A stretch of 64,000 nt of DNA from Bacillus sp. V3-13 (GCF_002860165.1 NZ_PGUZ01000009.1:1-64000), one strand, 5' to 3'; counted from the stretch's first letter, positions 25,504 to 34,882 are shown. The notes: a model not told the origin generated them from the sequence alone. Numbers and translations: made by a program.

Positions 25504-26364
25504 ATGCCAGAGTGGATCGATATCTTCATTCGTTCACTTTTATTTATGGCCGCCTTATTTTTTATGACAAAATTATTAGGAAAAAAACAGATTTCTCAAC
25601 TGTCTTTTTTCGAATACGTATCAGGTATTACGATCGGAAGCATTGCTGCTGAAGTGATTATAAATCTGGATAAAAATATATGGAACGGGGTATTCGCGAT
25701 TATTCTTTTTGGGGGCATCACCTATATAGTCGACGTTCTTTCTTTGAAAAGTAAAAAATTCCGGGATATAGTCGAAGGAAAAGCAACAGTACTGATAAAA
25801 GACGGGAAAATCATGGAAGACAGCTTAAAAAAAGAGCTTTATACACTAGATGATTTAAATTCTTTACTAAGGAAAAAAAATGTATTTAATGCCGCCGATG
25901 TAGAGTTTGCGGCCTTAGAACCAAACGGAGATCTAAGTGTTTTTTTGAAAAAAGAAAACCAGCCGTTAACTCCAAAAGATCTGCATATCAAAATTGCCAA
26001 TGAAAAAGTGCCCCAGACGGTCATTATGGATGGACAAATTTTAGATAATTCACTTGCAGCAGCAAAACAGAACCGTCAATGGCTTAAAATTGAATTGGAA
26101 AAACTGGGGGTAACCCTTGACAATGTAGTCATGGCCCAAGTGGATTCTTATGGACAATTAACGGTGGACGTTTATGATGATAAAATGAATGTCCCGTCTC
26201 CACAGCAACGCCCGCTATTGATGGCGATGGTAAAAAAGTGCCAGGCTGACTTAGAGTCTTTCGCATTGGAGACGGATTCTGAAAAAGCTAAAAAAATGTA
26301 TGAGAAAAATGCGAAAAAGCTAAAAGAAACGATTAATCTGCTTACCCCTTATTTAAAAAGTTAA
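25504..26364 (+). CDS. DUF421-DUF1657 fusion membrane protein (2Duf type)
   Basis: A 286-residue protein. Residues about 5-85 hold three membrane helices (FMTKLLGKKQISQLSFFEYVSG is the DUF421 N-terminal motif), about 90-215 the cytosolic DUF421 domain (LLRKKNVFNAADVEFAALEPNGDLSVF), and the last 50 residues (AMVKKCQADLESFALETDSE, KAKKMYEKNAKKLKETI) are a DUF1657 domain. This is the 2Duf architecture encoded in spoVA2mob, reported to sit in the spore inner membrane and raise wet-heat resistance. ATG 25504 follows GAGGTG by 7 bases; earlier in-frame ATGs overlap that site. Confidence 0.9.
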   Translation: MPEWIDIFIRSLLFMAALFFMTKLLGKKQISQLSFFEYVSGITIGSIAAEVIINLDKNIWNGVFAIILFGGITYIVDVLSLKSKKFRDIVEGKATVLIKDGKIMEDSLKKELYTLDDLNSLLRKKNVFNAADVEFAALEPNGDLSVFLKKENQPLTPKDLHIKIANEKVPQTVIMDGQILDNSLAAAKQNRQWLKIELEKLGVTLDNVVMAQVDSYGQLTVDVYDDKMNVPSPQQRPLLMAMVKKCQADLESFALETDSEKAKKMYEKNAKKLKETINLLTPYLKS

Positions 26365-26447
26365 AGGGAAGACGGCTTGTGTCCAGCAAATAAAGTAGGG
26401 CAACGGCAAGCTTTCGTTCTTTTCCAGTTTCCCGGGGAAATAGCTTT

Positions 26448-27824
26448 TCAAGTTAAGTAGCTCATAAATAAGGTAGCCATGCCAAAATAAATTAAAATAC
26501 TGATAATATCATTAATCGTTGTAATAAATGGCCCTGAAGCTACCGCAGGATCGATCTTTAATCTGTGCATCAACAGCGGAACCAGCGTGCCGGCCATTGT
26601 TGCAACAAACAACGATGAAAGAATCGACATTCCTACCAAAATACCGAGAAAAATATCACTTTGCCAAATATAGACGACAAGTGCGGATACAATCCCGCAT
26701 GTAGATCCGGTTATAATACCCGTTCCTGCTTCGCGTAAAACCAATTTTAATTTGCTCTCTTTTTCCAAATCTCCAGTTGCAATCCCCCTGACCGCAACCG
26801 CCAGCGCCTGCGTCCCTGTATTTCCGGCCATTCCGGCGATTAAAGGAATGAATACGGCGAGGATGGCAACCTGGTCCAGCGTATCCTCAAACCGCCCGAT
26901 CAGGCTGGCGGTGAATGTCCCGAGGAACAGCAAAACAATCAGCCAGGGCAGCCGTTTCTTCGCTGCTGACAATGCACTGCGGTCGATCGAATCGAGGTCG
27001 GTTATCCCGGCCAGCTTGGAATAATCGTCCGATGCTTCTTCTTCCATAACATCAATGATGTCATCCACGGTAATAATCCCGAGTAAATGGCCCTGAAAAT
27101 CAACAACCGGAAGAGCAAGCAAATTATAGTCCCGCATTTTTCTTGCGGCTTCTTCCTGGTCCTCCGCGACAGAAACCGATACAACCCGGTCTTGCATAAT
27201 TTCTGCTAACATCGTGTCGTCAGCACTGATAATCAAATCTCTTAATGAAATAACCCCAACAAGGGTTTTTTGTTCATCAATCACATAAACATAATAAATT
27301 GTTTCAGCCTGTGGAGCTTCATTTCTTAAAATATGCATCGCCGACCGAACGGTTTGGTTCGCGGATATGGCAATAAACTCGGTCGTCATAATGCTTCCGG
27401 CTGTATATTCTTCATAATGGAGCAGCTCTTTTATTTCATCAGCTGCTTTATCATCCATAATCGTCAAATAGCTGGCAACCTGATCTTTATCCAGCTCATT
27501 CAAGACATCCACGGCATCATCGGCATACATATTGGAAAGCATATCCGCAGCATACGCAGGATTCATTTCGGCTAAAACGTCCTGGTATTCTTCTTCTTCA
27601 ATTTCAAGATTTTCAAATAAGCCGGCCATCTCTTCCGGAGACAGATAATGATAAACGAGCTTTCGCGTTTCTTCGTCCAAGTCCCGGAAAAATGAGGCCT
27701 GGTCGTACGGATGCAGCTCTAAAAATTCGTCGCGGAACTTTTGCATATTTTCTTCTTTTAACGCATCAAGCAACAGCTCACTGTTTGTCTGATGAAGTGT
27801 CTTTTCCTGTTTTTGATCTGTCAT
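26448..27824 (-). CDS. mgtE: Magnesium transporter MgtE
   Basis: A 458-residue Mg2+ channel. It has an N-terminal helical superfamily domain (about 15-135, with LHPYDQASFFRDLDEETRKLVYHYL), two CBS domains (about 140-255, including YTAGSIMTTEF and LPVVDFQGHLLGIITVDDIIDVMEEEASDD) and five C-terminal membrane helices with the pore motif PLIAGMAGNTGTQALAVAVRG. The start at 27824 lies 6 bases after GGAGGAGG; eight upstream codons are left out. No M-box riboswitch is apparent upstream. Confidence 0.95.
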   Translation of the reverse strand: MTDQKQEKTLHQTNSELLLDALKEENMQKFRDEFLELHPYDQASFFRDLDEETRKLVYHYLSPEEMAGLFENLEIEEEEYQDVLAEMNPAYAADMLSNMYADDAVDVLNELDKDQVASYLTIMDDKAADEIKELLHYEEYTAGSIMTTEFIAISANQTVRSAMHILRNEAPQAETIYYVYVIDEQKTLVGVISLRDLIISADDTMLAEIMQDRVVSVSVAEDQEEAARKMRDYNLLALPVVDFQGHLLGIITVDDIIDVMEEEASDDYSKLAGITDLDSIDRSALSAAKKRLPWLIVLLFLGTFTASLIGRFEDTLDQVAILAVFIPLIAGMAGNTGTQALAVAVRGIATGDLEKESKLKLVLREAGTGIITGSTCGIVSALVVYIWQSDIFLGILVGMSILSSLFVATMAGTLVPLLMHRLKIDPAVASGPFITTINDIISILIYFGMATLFMSYLT

Positions 27825-28048
27825 ACTCTTTCCTCCTCCCACTGCCAAACAAATCAGTTTTTCCTTTACTTCTGTTATAACAGGAAAATAATCTTGTTGG
27901 ACGTTCGCTACTATTTTTCCTTAATATTTATTTAAGGTTAACAAAAAATGCTTATGATTGGCACTTCTTTTAAACATACTAATGATATTTTCTCTTGTAT
28001 GGCTAAAAGAGGCAAATCTATCGCAGAAAAATAAAGGAGTTTTAAAAC

Positions 28049-28789
28049 ATGAAGCTCGATATAATTGGTGATATCCATGGCTGCTACAACGAATTTTTTG
28101 AGCTGACAACGAAGCTCGGATACGAATGGGGTGATGGATATCCGGTGCATAAGCTGGGAAGAAAGCTGGCATTTGTCGGAGATTTGACGGATCGGGGCCC
28201 TGATTCTATTCAAACGGCCGATGTTGTTTGGCAGCTGGCTGTTCGTGAAAAAACTGCCTTTTATGTTCCCGGTAATCATTGCAACAAGCTGTACCGCTAT
28301 TTGTTGGGGAACAATGTTCAAATATCCCATGGCCTCGAAACAACGGTCGCAGAAATAAAAGCATTATCAAAAGACAAGCAGCAGCAATTCCGGACAAGGT
28401 TTATCGAGCTGTACGAACAGGCCCCGCTTTATCACGTACTGGACAATGGCAGACTTGTTATCGTTCATGCCGGGATCCGCGAGGATTTCATCGGCAAACA
28501 AGGTCCAAAAGTAAAAACCTTTGCTTTGTACGGGGATATTACTGGAGATAAACACCCGGACGGTTCACCGGTACGCAGGGACTGGGCCAAAAAATACCAT
28601 GGCAAGGCTATTATCGTATATGGGCACACCCCAGTTAAAGAGGTCCGGAAAATCAATAATACCTTTAACATTGACACAGGCGCTGTTTTTGGAGGAAAAC
28701 TATCCGCACTTCGATATCCCGAGCTGGAAATCGTTTCTGTTCCATCAACAATGCCTTATGTGGAAGAAAAATTCAGGGAAGTAACATAA
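28049..28789 (+). CDS. prpE: Bis(5'-nucleosyl)-tetraphosphatase / protein phosphatase PrpE
   Basis: A 246-residue metallophosphoesterase of the PPP family. The motifs are GDIHGC (7-12), [10 protein letters not shown] (about 45-54) and GNHCNKL (about 78-84), with later His ligands in VHAGIRED and YGHTPVKE. B. subtilis PrpE cleaves Ap4A asymmetrically and dephosphorylates tyrosine phosphate, with a role in spore germination. AAAGGAG precedes the ATG. Divergent from mgtE and convergent with the RluD-like gene, in the B. subtilis order. Confidence 0.92.
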   Translation: MKLDIIGDIHGCYNEFFELTTKLGYEWGDGYPVHKLGRKLAFVGDLTDRGPDSIQTADVVWQLAVREKTAFYVPGNHCNKLYRYLLGNNVQISHGLETTVAEIKALSKDKQQQFRTRFIELYEQAPLYHVLDNGRLVIVHAGIREDFIGKQGPKVKTFALYGDITGDKHPDGSPVRRDWAKKYHGKAIIVYGHTPVKEVRKINNTFNIDTGAVFGGKLSALRYPELEIVSVPSTMPYVEEKFREVT

Positions 28790-28826
28790 TTTTTGCATAT
28801 CTGATTTCCCGGGAGTCCGTTAACTT

Positions 28827-28861
28827 AAAAACACCACTCCGTGAGCTTTAAAGGAGTGGTT
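28827..28861. terminator. Terminator between prpE and the RluD-family gene
   Basis: ACCACTCC and GGAGTGGT pair around a 10-12 base loop. A TTTTTAAG tail on the minus strand serves the RluD-like gene; it may also stop prpE. Confidence 0.75.
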
Positions 28862-28862
28862 C

Positions 28863-29762
28863 CTAACCGAACGTATTGATTACGTGTTTCATGTCTTCAG
28901 GGAGAGCAGCACAAAAATTCAGCTCCTGCCCAAGAATAGGATGCCAAAGCACAAGGCTGCTGCAATGAAGCGACTGACGTGTGATATATTGTCGGCTTCC
29001 TCCGTACAAATCATCCCCTAACAAAGGGTGTCCAAGATGAGAAAGGTGAACCCTGATTTGGTGGGTCCGCCCCGTTTCCAGCTTAAGCTCAACATGTGTA
29101 AACCGATCGAACCTGGCAAGAACTTTAAAATGAGTGCAAGCATACTGCCCGGCAGGATTGACTTCCCTTTCAATAATGCTATCGGCTTTTCTTGCGATTG
29201 GCTCAACAATCTTCCCGCCATCCTCAGCAATATACCCTTCACAAAGCGCCTGATAAACCCTGTTAACCTGTCCGGATCTTTGCTGCTGGCTGAGGAGATG
29301 GTGGACATGCCTGTGCTTTGCAATCAGGACGATTCCTGAAGTATCGCGGTCCAGGCGTGTAACAATATGGGCGGTTGCATCGATGTCCTTTTCCTGATAA
29401 TAGCCAATCAGTGCGTTGGCCAGGCTTCCGGATGGATGCTCCCGTGACGGGATCGTGCTCATTCCCGCCGGCTTATCAACGACCAACACATATGGATCTT
29501 CATAGATGATCGATAAAGGGATTTTTTCTCCCTTCACTCCTTCGCTTCTCTCTTCTTTCGGGAAAATCACTTCGAGGCAATCACCTTCATTCAGAATATG
29601 GCGGACCGTCACATCGTCGCCGTTAACCCTGATGTTTCCGCCCTTGAATTTGATGTCGGTTAAAGCTGTTTTTGAAATATGTTTTTCCCGCAAAAATTCG
29701 CGAATTAATTTATTGGCATCGCCACTTGCAATTTCCCATTTAAGCTTAAATCGTCCAGGCAT
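28863..29762 (-). CDS. yjbO: RluD-family pseudouridine synthase, YjbO
   Basis: A 299-residue RNA pseudouridine synthase. An S4-like N-terminal part (about 15-75, VRHILNEGDCLEVIFP) precedes the catalytic domain; the catalytic Asp lies in HIVTRLDRDTSGIVLIAK (near residue 138), and LKLETGRTHQIRVHLSHLGHPLLGD is motif III. It isomerises uridines in rRNA or tRNA; the exact sites are unknown. The gene follows nadK by 11 bases, as in B. subtilis. Confidence 0.92.
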   Translation of the reverse strand: MPGRFKLKWEIASGDANKLIREFLREKHISKTALTDIKFKGGNIRVNGDDVTVRHILNEGDCLEVIFPKEERSEGVKGEKIPLSIIYEDPYVLVVDKPAGMSTIPSREHPSGSLANALIGYYQEKDIDATAHIVTRLDRDTSGIVLIAKHRHVHHLLSQQQRSGQVNRVYQALCEGYIAEDGGKIVEPIARKADSIIEREVNPAGQYACTHFKVLARFDRFTHVELKLETGRTHQIRVHLSHLGHPLLGDDLYGGSRQYITRQSLHCSSLVLWHPILGQELNFCAALPEDMKHVINTFG

Positions 29763-29773
29763 CTATTTACCCT

Positions 29774-30574
29774 CTAATCCTTATCGGTGACAAATGAATC
29801 ACGGACCCGTTTCCAAAATGGAAACGGCCTGAAACGGGCAAAGCGGATTTTCTCATCGGCAACCCTGAATTGAATTGACTTCACGTCTTTGTGCAGCAAT
29901 TGAAGATGGTCAATCGTGATTTGATAATCGGCGTCATTTACCGGTTTCAGCATGCAAGTATGATGTGACGGCAAAATGAGCGGTGAACCGATTGTCCTGA
30001 ACACACGATTGTTGATCGATGCCATTTCCGCCACCTGGATCGCTGATATGGACGGATGGAGGATCGCTCCGCCCAGTGCTTTGTTGTAGGCCGTGCTTCC
30101 CGACGGTGTCGAAATGCATAAGCCGTCGCCGCGAAAACGTTCGAAGTGCTGGCCTCTTATTTCGACATCCATGACAAGTGTTTGTTCCGCACCTTTAACT
30201 GTCGATTCATTGAGAGCGAGATAACGGGTTTCTTTGCCGCCATGTTGATAACGAATAATCACTTCAAGAAGCGGGTACTCAATAATCTGGTAAGGTGTTT
30301 TCGCAATGGCAATCACAAGCTTTTCAATCTCTTCCGGAACCCAATCCGCATAAAAGCCGAGATGTCCTGTATGGACGCCAACAAAAGCCGTTTTATCGAG
30401 GCGGCTGCTGTAGCGGTGAAAAGCATATAACAAAGTCCCGTCGCCGCCGACAGAAATGACGATATCCGGCTGTTCTTCATCATAGACCAGTTCAAAATCC
30501 AGCAAATACGATCTCATTTTATGCATGAGCGTATTTGACCTTGAATCCCCTTTGGATGTAATCGCAAACTTCAT
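29774..30574 (-). CDS. nadK: NAD kinase (PpnK)
   Basis: It phosphorylates NAD+ to NADP+. A 266-residue protein with GGDGTLL (43-49) and the NE/D-type substrate loop [10 protein letters not shown] (about 120), [21 protein letters not shown] (about 145-165). Length fits the Bacillus enzyme. GAGGAG precedes the ATG. It lies in a minus-strand run yjbL-relQ-nadK-yjbO, linking (p)ppGpp synthesis, NADP supply and RNA modification genes. Confidence 0.95.
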   Translation of the reverse strand: MKFAITSKGDSRSNTLMHKMRSYLLDFELVYDEEQPDIVISVGGDGTLLYAFHRYSSRLDKTAFVGVHTGHLGFYADWVPEEIEKLVIAIAKTPYQIIEYPLLEVIIRYQHGGKETRYLALNESTVKGAEQTLVMDVEIRGQHFERFRGDGLCISTPSGSTAYNKALGGAILHPSISAIQVAEMASINNRVFRTIGSPLILPSHHTCMLKPVNDADYQITIDHLQLLHKDVKSIQFRVADEKIRFARFRPFPFWKRVRDSFVTDKD

Positions 30575-30646
30575 GACTGGATGCTCCTCTTTGATAGGAA
30601 TAAGCGGGTGTTAGCTTGTTCCACAGTTTAAAATGCCGGCAGTTAA

Positions 30647-31282
30647 TTACTTTTCCCCTTCCTGCAGCTCTTTTTTTCTTGAAAAGAAGGCCTGGGCATC
30701 CTGAATTTCCCCGCGGATTTGGGACATTTCTTCATCGAGCCGAAAAGCGGCTTCCGCTGCCCTCTGCAGCCTCATGTTTATATCCTCGGGAAATTGGCCC
30801 CGATATTTATAGTTTAAGGAATGTTCCACCGTTGCCCAAAAGTTCATGGCGAGTGTCCGAATTTGAATTTCGGCCAGGATCTTCTTTTCCCCGGTTATTG
30901 TTTGAACGGGATACGAAATGACAACATGGTAGGACCGGTAGCCGCTCGATTTTTCATGTGAAATATAATCCCGTTCTTCAACAATTTCGAAATCGTTGCG
31001 GTTTCGGAGCAGCTCTACCACCTTCATTATATCGTCGACAAACTGACACATCATCCTGAGGCCTGCAATATCCTGCATTTCTTGCTCCAGCCTGTCTAAC
31101 GGGATTCCCTTTTGATTTGCCTTATCCAAAATACTCGCAATCGGTTTAACACGGCCTGTGACAAATTCAATCGGAGAATAGGTCGTATCGAGTTCAAACT
31201 GGGCCCTCATTCCCTTCAGCTTCACTTTCAACTCTTCAACCGCTTGTTTATAAGGCGCCAGAAATTGATCCCAGTGCTTCAT
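30647..31282 (-). CDS. relQ: Small alarmone synthetase RelQ (YjbM)
   Basis: A 211-residue synthetase-only enzyme making (p)ppGpp from ATP and GTP/GDP. The RelA/SpoT synthetase domain shows GRVKPIASILDKANQKG, DIAGLRMMCQFVDDI, the G loop EKSSGYRSYHVVI and EIQIRTLAMNFWATVEHSLNYKY. No hydrolase, TGS or ACT domain. B. subtilis YjbM (SAS1) is tetrameric and activated by pppGpp. GAGGTGA precedes the ATG. Confidence 0.95.
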   Translation of the reverse strand: MKHWDQFLAPYKQAVEELKVKLKGMRAQFELDTTYSPIEFVTGRVKPIASILDKANQKGIPLDRLEQEMQDIAGLRMMCQFVDDIMKVVELLRNRNDFEIVEERDYISHEKSSGYRSYHVVISYPVQTITGEKKILAEIQIRTLAMNFWATVEHSLNYKYRGQFPEDINMRLQRAAEAAFRLDEEMSQIRGEIQDAQAFFSRKKELQEGEK

Positions 31283-31336
31283 GAATACTCACCTCATCCG
31301 GTTTTCTCTGTTTGGATGTTGGAACATTGAAACAGC

Positions 31337-31702
31337 CTAAAAGGCATTATCGACTTTTTCGACCATTTCCTCTCCATAATTGCTGTTTCCTTTAATATTT
31401 TCAATCAGGTACGATAATTCATCATGGAACTGTTCAAGCAGCAGCCTCTCGCCCCCGCCGGCTGCATATACAGGATATTCCGCATCAAGCGCTTTTTTTA
31501 TTTCCGGCCAGATGCTTTCCGGAAGCTCGATATATGTATAGTCATCATTCATTTCTGTTAAATAAATAAACGCGAATTGATCCGAGTCAACAAGCATTTG
31601 ACCAACCGCTGTCAGTTCCGATAATGGAGCCGGAAAATCCCCCTCAAGAATTAATTCATTTTCGCTAATAAATGCTTTTTCGATTTTGATCCTTTTTTTC
31701 AC
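31337..31702 (-). CDS. yjbL: UPF0738 protein YjbL
   Basis: A 121-residue acidic soluble protein matching UPF0738/YjbL: TAVGQMLVDSDQFAFIYLTE and YTYIELPESIWPEIKKAL. The start is GTG 31702 behind GGAGG. Function unknown; it is conserved just upstream of relQ in Bacillus. Confidence 0.87.
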   Translation of the reverse strand: MKKRIKIEKAFISENELILEGDFPAPLSELTAVGQMLVDSDQFAFIYLTEMNDDYTYIELPESIWPEIKKALDAEYPVYAAGGGERLLLEQFHDELSYLIENIKGNSNYGEEMVEKVDNAF

Positions 31703-31883
31703 GATTAAGATACCTCCAAACTCTCTCCTATTTTACCACATTGCCTTCGTATCTCCTAAAAATTGCTGTGGCGTGATAAAAACGTGATAATATGGACAAT
31801 AACAGGCAGCTGATCCAAACCTGCAAAACCCGGCTCTTTCCGGTGATTTTCCGGGGTACCGAAAATGAAAGGACGAATCGTTT

Positions 31884-32471
31884 ATGTCACAGCATCTTGA
31901 AATTGAATGTAAAAATCTTTTAACGGAAGATGAATTCAACCGGTTGAAGGGATACTTTAAAATAGCCGATTCGGCATTCAGAAAACAAGTTAACTACTAT
32001 TTTGATACACGCGATTTTTTATTAAAAGAGAAAGGGACGGCTTTACGAATCCGTGAAATAGGAGATCATTTTGAATTAACTTTAAAGCAACCCGGCGGGG
32101 AAGGGCTGCTCGAAACGAACCAGCCGTTAACCGCCAGGGAAGCTGCGGCAATGATAACGACTGCGGCAATTCCAGAAGGGCAGGTCAAAGAAATCCTTAA
32201 GGCGATTCCAGTACCGGTTGATCTCCTTGAAAATTTCGGCGCACTCACCACCTTCAGAGCTGAAATTGATTTCCGCGGCGGTTTGCTCGTATTCGATCAC
32301 AGTTACTATTTAAATATTGATGATTATGAAGTAGAATATGAAGTAGAGGAAAAAAACAGCGGTGAGAAGATCTTTATCGAACTTCTGTCTGCTCATGATA
32401 TTCCAGTCAGGGCAACGAAGAATAAAGTCAAAAGATTTTACGATCAAAAATACATACAGCAAAACTCTTAA
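31884..32471 (+). CDS. yjbK: CYTH-domain protein YjbK (putative triphosphatase)
   Basis: A 195-residue CYTH/triphosphate-tunnel protein. The ExExK signature is EIECK at residues 6-10; later charged strands (TALRIREIGDHFELTLKQP, FDHSYYLNIDDYEVEYEVEE) line the tunnel. Such proteins hydrolyse inorganic triphosphate or make cAMP; for YjbK the triphosphatase role is an inference from the family. Divergent from yjbL, and 27 bases upstream of yjbJ. Confidence 0.9.
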   Translation: MSQHLEIECKNLLTEDEFNRLKGYFKIADSAFRKQVNYYFDTRDFLLKEKGTALRIREIGDHFELTLKQPGGEGLLETNQPLTAREAAAMITTAAIPEGQVKEILKAIPVPVDLLENFGALTTFRAEIDFRGGLLVFDHSYYLNIDDYEVEYEVEEKNSGEKIFIELLSAHDIPVRATKNKVKRFYDQKYIQQNS

Positions 32472-32498
32472 TTCTGCAAATATTAAAAGGAGTTTTTT

Positions 32499-33116
32499 AT
32501 GAATATAGACAAATTAAAAATTATGCTTGAACTTCAGGCGCTGCAAAACTTTAATCAACCGGCAGCAAACTCTTCCAACAGCACAATGTTTCAGGACTTG
32601 CTGGCAGAATTTCTTTCCGGCCAGGAAACGGTAAATCTTGACCTTCCGGAGAACGAAAGCAGTGAAACAATTAAGCAAATGGCACCGGTCACTATGCCTG
32701 CTCTGCCGCCTGTCCATTTGACAAAGCTCCCACACAACCCGTCTGATTATGATGATATCATTAACACAGCGGCTGAGCGCTATGGGCTTCCGGCCAAGTT
32801 GATTCAGGCTGTCATTAAACAGGAGTCGAATTTTAATCCGAATGCTGTCAGCCATGCCGGAGCTTCAGGATTGATGCAGCTTATGCCGGCAACTGCCCGC
32901 GCTCTTGATGTAAAAAACGTTTTTGATCCGTATGATAATATTATGGGCGGCAGCAAATATCTGCGGAACATGTATGACAAATATAACGGCAATATCGAGC
33001 TGACACTTGCGGCTTATAATGCCGGTCCTGGAAATGTGGATAAATATTCGGGAATTCCCCCATTTAAAGAAACACAAAACTATGTGAAAAAGGTGACACA
33101 ATCGTTTTTCGCATAA
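32499..33116 (+). CDS. cwlQ: Lytic transglycosylase YjbJ (CwlQ-like)
   Basis: A 205-residue protein with a C-terminal SLT (lytic transglycosylase) domain: the catalytic Glu is in [20 protein letters not shown] (near residue 111), followed by [10 protein letters not shown] and [16 protein letters not shown]. The first 85 residues are Asn/Gln-rich with no clear signal peptide. It cleaves peptidoglycan glycan strands to 1,6-anhydro ends; CwlQ of B. subtilis also has muramidase activity. AAAAGGAG precedes the ATG. Confidence 0.9.
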   Translation: MNIDKLKIMLELQALQNFNQPAANSSNSTMFQDLLAEFLSGQETVNLDLPENESSETIKQMAPVTMPALPPVHLTKLPHNPSDYDDIINTAAERYGLPAKLIQAVIKQESNFNPNAVSHAGASGLMQLMPATARALDVKNVFDPYDNIMGGSKYLRNMYDKYNGNIELTLAAYNAGPGNVDKYSGIPPFKETQNYVKKVTQSFFA

Positions 33117-33131
33117 ATGTAAAATAGTTCC

Positions 33132-33165
33132 AAACGCCTGTTGCTGGCAACAGGCGTTTTTTTTG
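33132..33165 (+). terminator. Terminator of yjbK-yjbJ
   Basis: AACGCCTGTTGC-tg-GCAACAGGCGTT, followed by seven T residues; a near-perfect strong terminator. Confidence 0.95.
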
Positions 33166-33301
33166 TGTAAATTAGTTAAGAAAGCAAAAACTGCCGGGTG
33201 TTGTTGTCATCGCAAGGCTTCTCGGTTGAATCGCCAAAAAGGCGCTGTTAAAATAAAGAAAATTAACTAACATTAAAACCTATTCAAAAGGAGTTATAAC
33301 A

Positions 33302-33706
33302 ATGGTCGAGAAAATGCCGACACCATTCGATGCCATCGGCGAAGAAACGCTGCACCAGCTGGTGGATGCTTTTTATCGCCGCGTTGGACAGCATCCTGAT
33401 CTCACTCCTATCTTCCCGAATGATCTTTCTGAAACTGCGAGAAAGCAAAAACAGTTTTTAACGCAATATTTGGGAGGCCCGCCCCTTTATACGTCCGAAC
33501 ATGGTCATCCAATGCTGCGGGCGCGCCACACTCCATTTGAAATTACGCCTGCCAGAGCAAAAGCATGGCTTTCCTGCATGAATGACGCAATGGATGAGAC
33601 AGGTCTGGAAGGCCCATTAAGAAAAGATTTTTATGCAAGGCTTGTCTTAACTGCCCAGCATATGATAAATACGCCAGATGAGATAGAAATAAAGGGTGGG
33701 TCCTGA
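33302..33706 (+). CDS. yjbI: Truncated haemoglobin YjbI (group II)
   Basis: A 134-residue 2-on-2 globin. The proximal histidine region is GHPMLRARHTPFEI (His near residue 75), with Tyr/Trp heme-pocket residues in AFYRRVGQHP, FLTQYLGGPPLYT and AWLSCMNDAM. It binds heme and O2 and may protect against oxidants. It is coupled to yjbH: its TGA is followed at once by the yjbH GTG, which suggests co-expression with the Spx degradation adaptor. Confidence 0.93.
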   Translation: MVEKMPTPFDAIGEETLHQLVDAFYRRVGQHPDLTPIFPNDLSETARKQKQFLTQYLGGPPLYTSEHGHPMLRARHTPFEITPARAKAWLSCMNDAMDETGLEGPLRKDFYARLVLTAQHMINTPDEIEIKGGS

Positions 33707-34573
33707 GTGAAATCACAAAAAAAATCGTTCTTATCGTCCCGCTGCCATACTATTGATAAGAAGCCGATCGAGATATATATGTTTGTCGACCCGCTATGCC
33801 CCGAATGCTGGGCATTGGAACCAATTATTAAAAAGCTGCAAATTGAATACGGGCGTTATTTTTCAATTAAGCATATTTTAAGCGGACGCCTTGCAACACT
33901 TAATCTTGGCAGAAGAAAAAACTATGAGAATATTGCAGAATTGTGGGAGAAAACAGCCAGCAGGTCAGGAATGTCGTGTGACGGCAATGTATGGCTCGAA
34001 AATCCGATTTCCTCTCCTTATCTTGCGTCGATGGCAATTAAAGCGGCCGAGCTGCAAGGAAGAAAGTCGGGTATCCGGTTCTTGAGAAAGCTGCAGGAAG
34101 TGCTTTTTTTAGAAAAACAAAACGTCTCTAATTTTGACGTTCTAAAACATTGTGCAAGAAGCGTCGGACTTGATGTTGAAGAGTTTATAACCGATATCCA
34201 TTCTGAAAGTGCTTCAAAAGCTTTTCAATGCGACTTAAAAATAACTGCCGAAATGGATATTCAGGAAATCCCTGCTCTTGTCTTTTTCAATGAACAAGTA
34301 GAAGAAGAAGGCATTAAAATTACCGGTTCTTATCCTTATGAGGTTTATGTACAAATTTTAGAGGAAATGCTCCAGGAAAAACCGGAACGCAACAGCCCTC
34401 CCCCTCTGGAGGATTTCTTGCAGCATTACAGGCTTGTCGCTTCAAAGGAAATTGCAGTTGTCTATAATTTATCGATAAGCGAAGTCGAGCGGGAAATGAA
34501 AAAACTTTTATTAAAACAGCGGGTAGAACAAATCCCCGTTAAACACGGTTTGTTTTGGAGATACAATGATTAA
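33707..34573 (+). CDS. spxH: ClpXP adaptor YjbH/SpxH
   Basis: A 288-residue DsbA-like protein that binds Spx and hands it to ClpXP. The thioredoxin-like motif is [12 protein letters not shown] (CPEC, near residues 29-32). In the B. subtilis protein the N-terminal His/Cys region binds zinc; here only SSRCHTID is seen at 10-17, so that stretch is shorter. The C-terminal winged-helix-like part ([19 protein letters not shown]) is kept. Start GTG 33707. Its substrate gene spx lies in this window at 42861-43256. Confidence 0.92.
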   Translation: MKSQKKSFLSSRCHTIDKKPIEIYMFVDPLCPECWALEPIIKKLQIEYGRYFSIKHILSGRLATLNLGRRKNYENIAELWEKTASRSGMSCDGNVWLENPISSPYLASMAIKAAELQGRKSGIRFLRKLQEVLFLEKQNVSNFDVLKHCARSVGLDVEEFITDIHSESASKAFQCDLKITAEMDIQEIPALVFFNEQVEEEGIKITGSYPYEVYVQILEEMLQEKPERNSPPPLEDFLQHYRLVASKEIAVVYNLSISEVEREMKKLLLKQRVEQIPVKHGLFWRYND

Positions 34574-34580
34574 CAGAAAA

Positions 34581-34615
34581 AAGCTCTGCCTCCACATGGG
34601 GCAGAGCTTTTTCTT
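34581..34615 (+). terminator. Terminator of yjbI-yjbH
   Basis: AAGCTCTGCC and GGCAGAGCTT pair around a short loop and are followed by TTTCTTT, right after the yjbH stop. Confidence 0.92.
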
Positions 34616-34673
34616 TACGAACAAAGGGGATGGGAGAAATTTTTCACGGTCAAACAAAGGGGTATATGTTTGT

Positions 34674-34691
34674 TTGTGATCAACTTCACAT
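34674..34691. promoter_or_regulatory. Fnr/Rex-like palindrome 1
   Basis: TTGTGA-tcaact-TCACAT matches both the Rex (TTGTGAN6TCACAA, 11 of 12) and Bacillus Fnr (TGTGAN6TCACA) consensus. It lies about 200 bases upstream of the small membrane-protein gene at 34883 and downstream of the yjbH terminator. Confidence 0.5.
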
Positions 34692-34730
34692 CTGTAATAT
34701 ATCATGAATTTCGACGGAGTGGCAATGAGT

Positions 34731-34748
34731 TTGTGTGCTATTTCACAA
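34731..34748. promoter_or_regulatory. Fnr/Rex-like palindrome 2
   Basis: TTGTGT-gctatt-TCACAA is a second site of the same type (11 of 12 against Rex), 57 bases from the first. Bases 34749-34882 carry a possible promoter but no gene. Confidence 0.5.
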
Positions 34749-34882
34749 TATTGTCAAAAACAAGTGATGTAACCATGGACAACTGCATATTTATTAAGGG
34801 AAGATCCGTTTTCTAATATAAATCCCCGGTATTCACTGTTTTATATAGATGTTGCAAACCATGTCCAATGAGGAGGAACTCG

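Noticed and set aside
27825-28048. M-box magnesium riboswitch upstream of mgtE
   Set aside because: I looked for the conserved helices and a terminator before mgtE and saw none; the gap is short and AT-rich.
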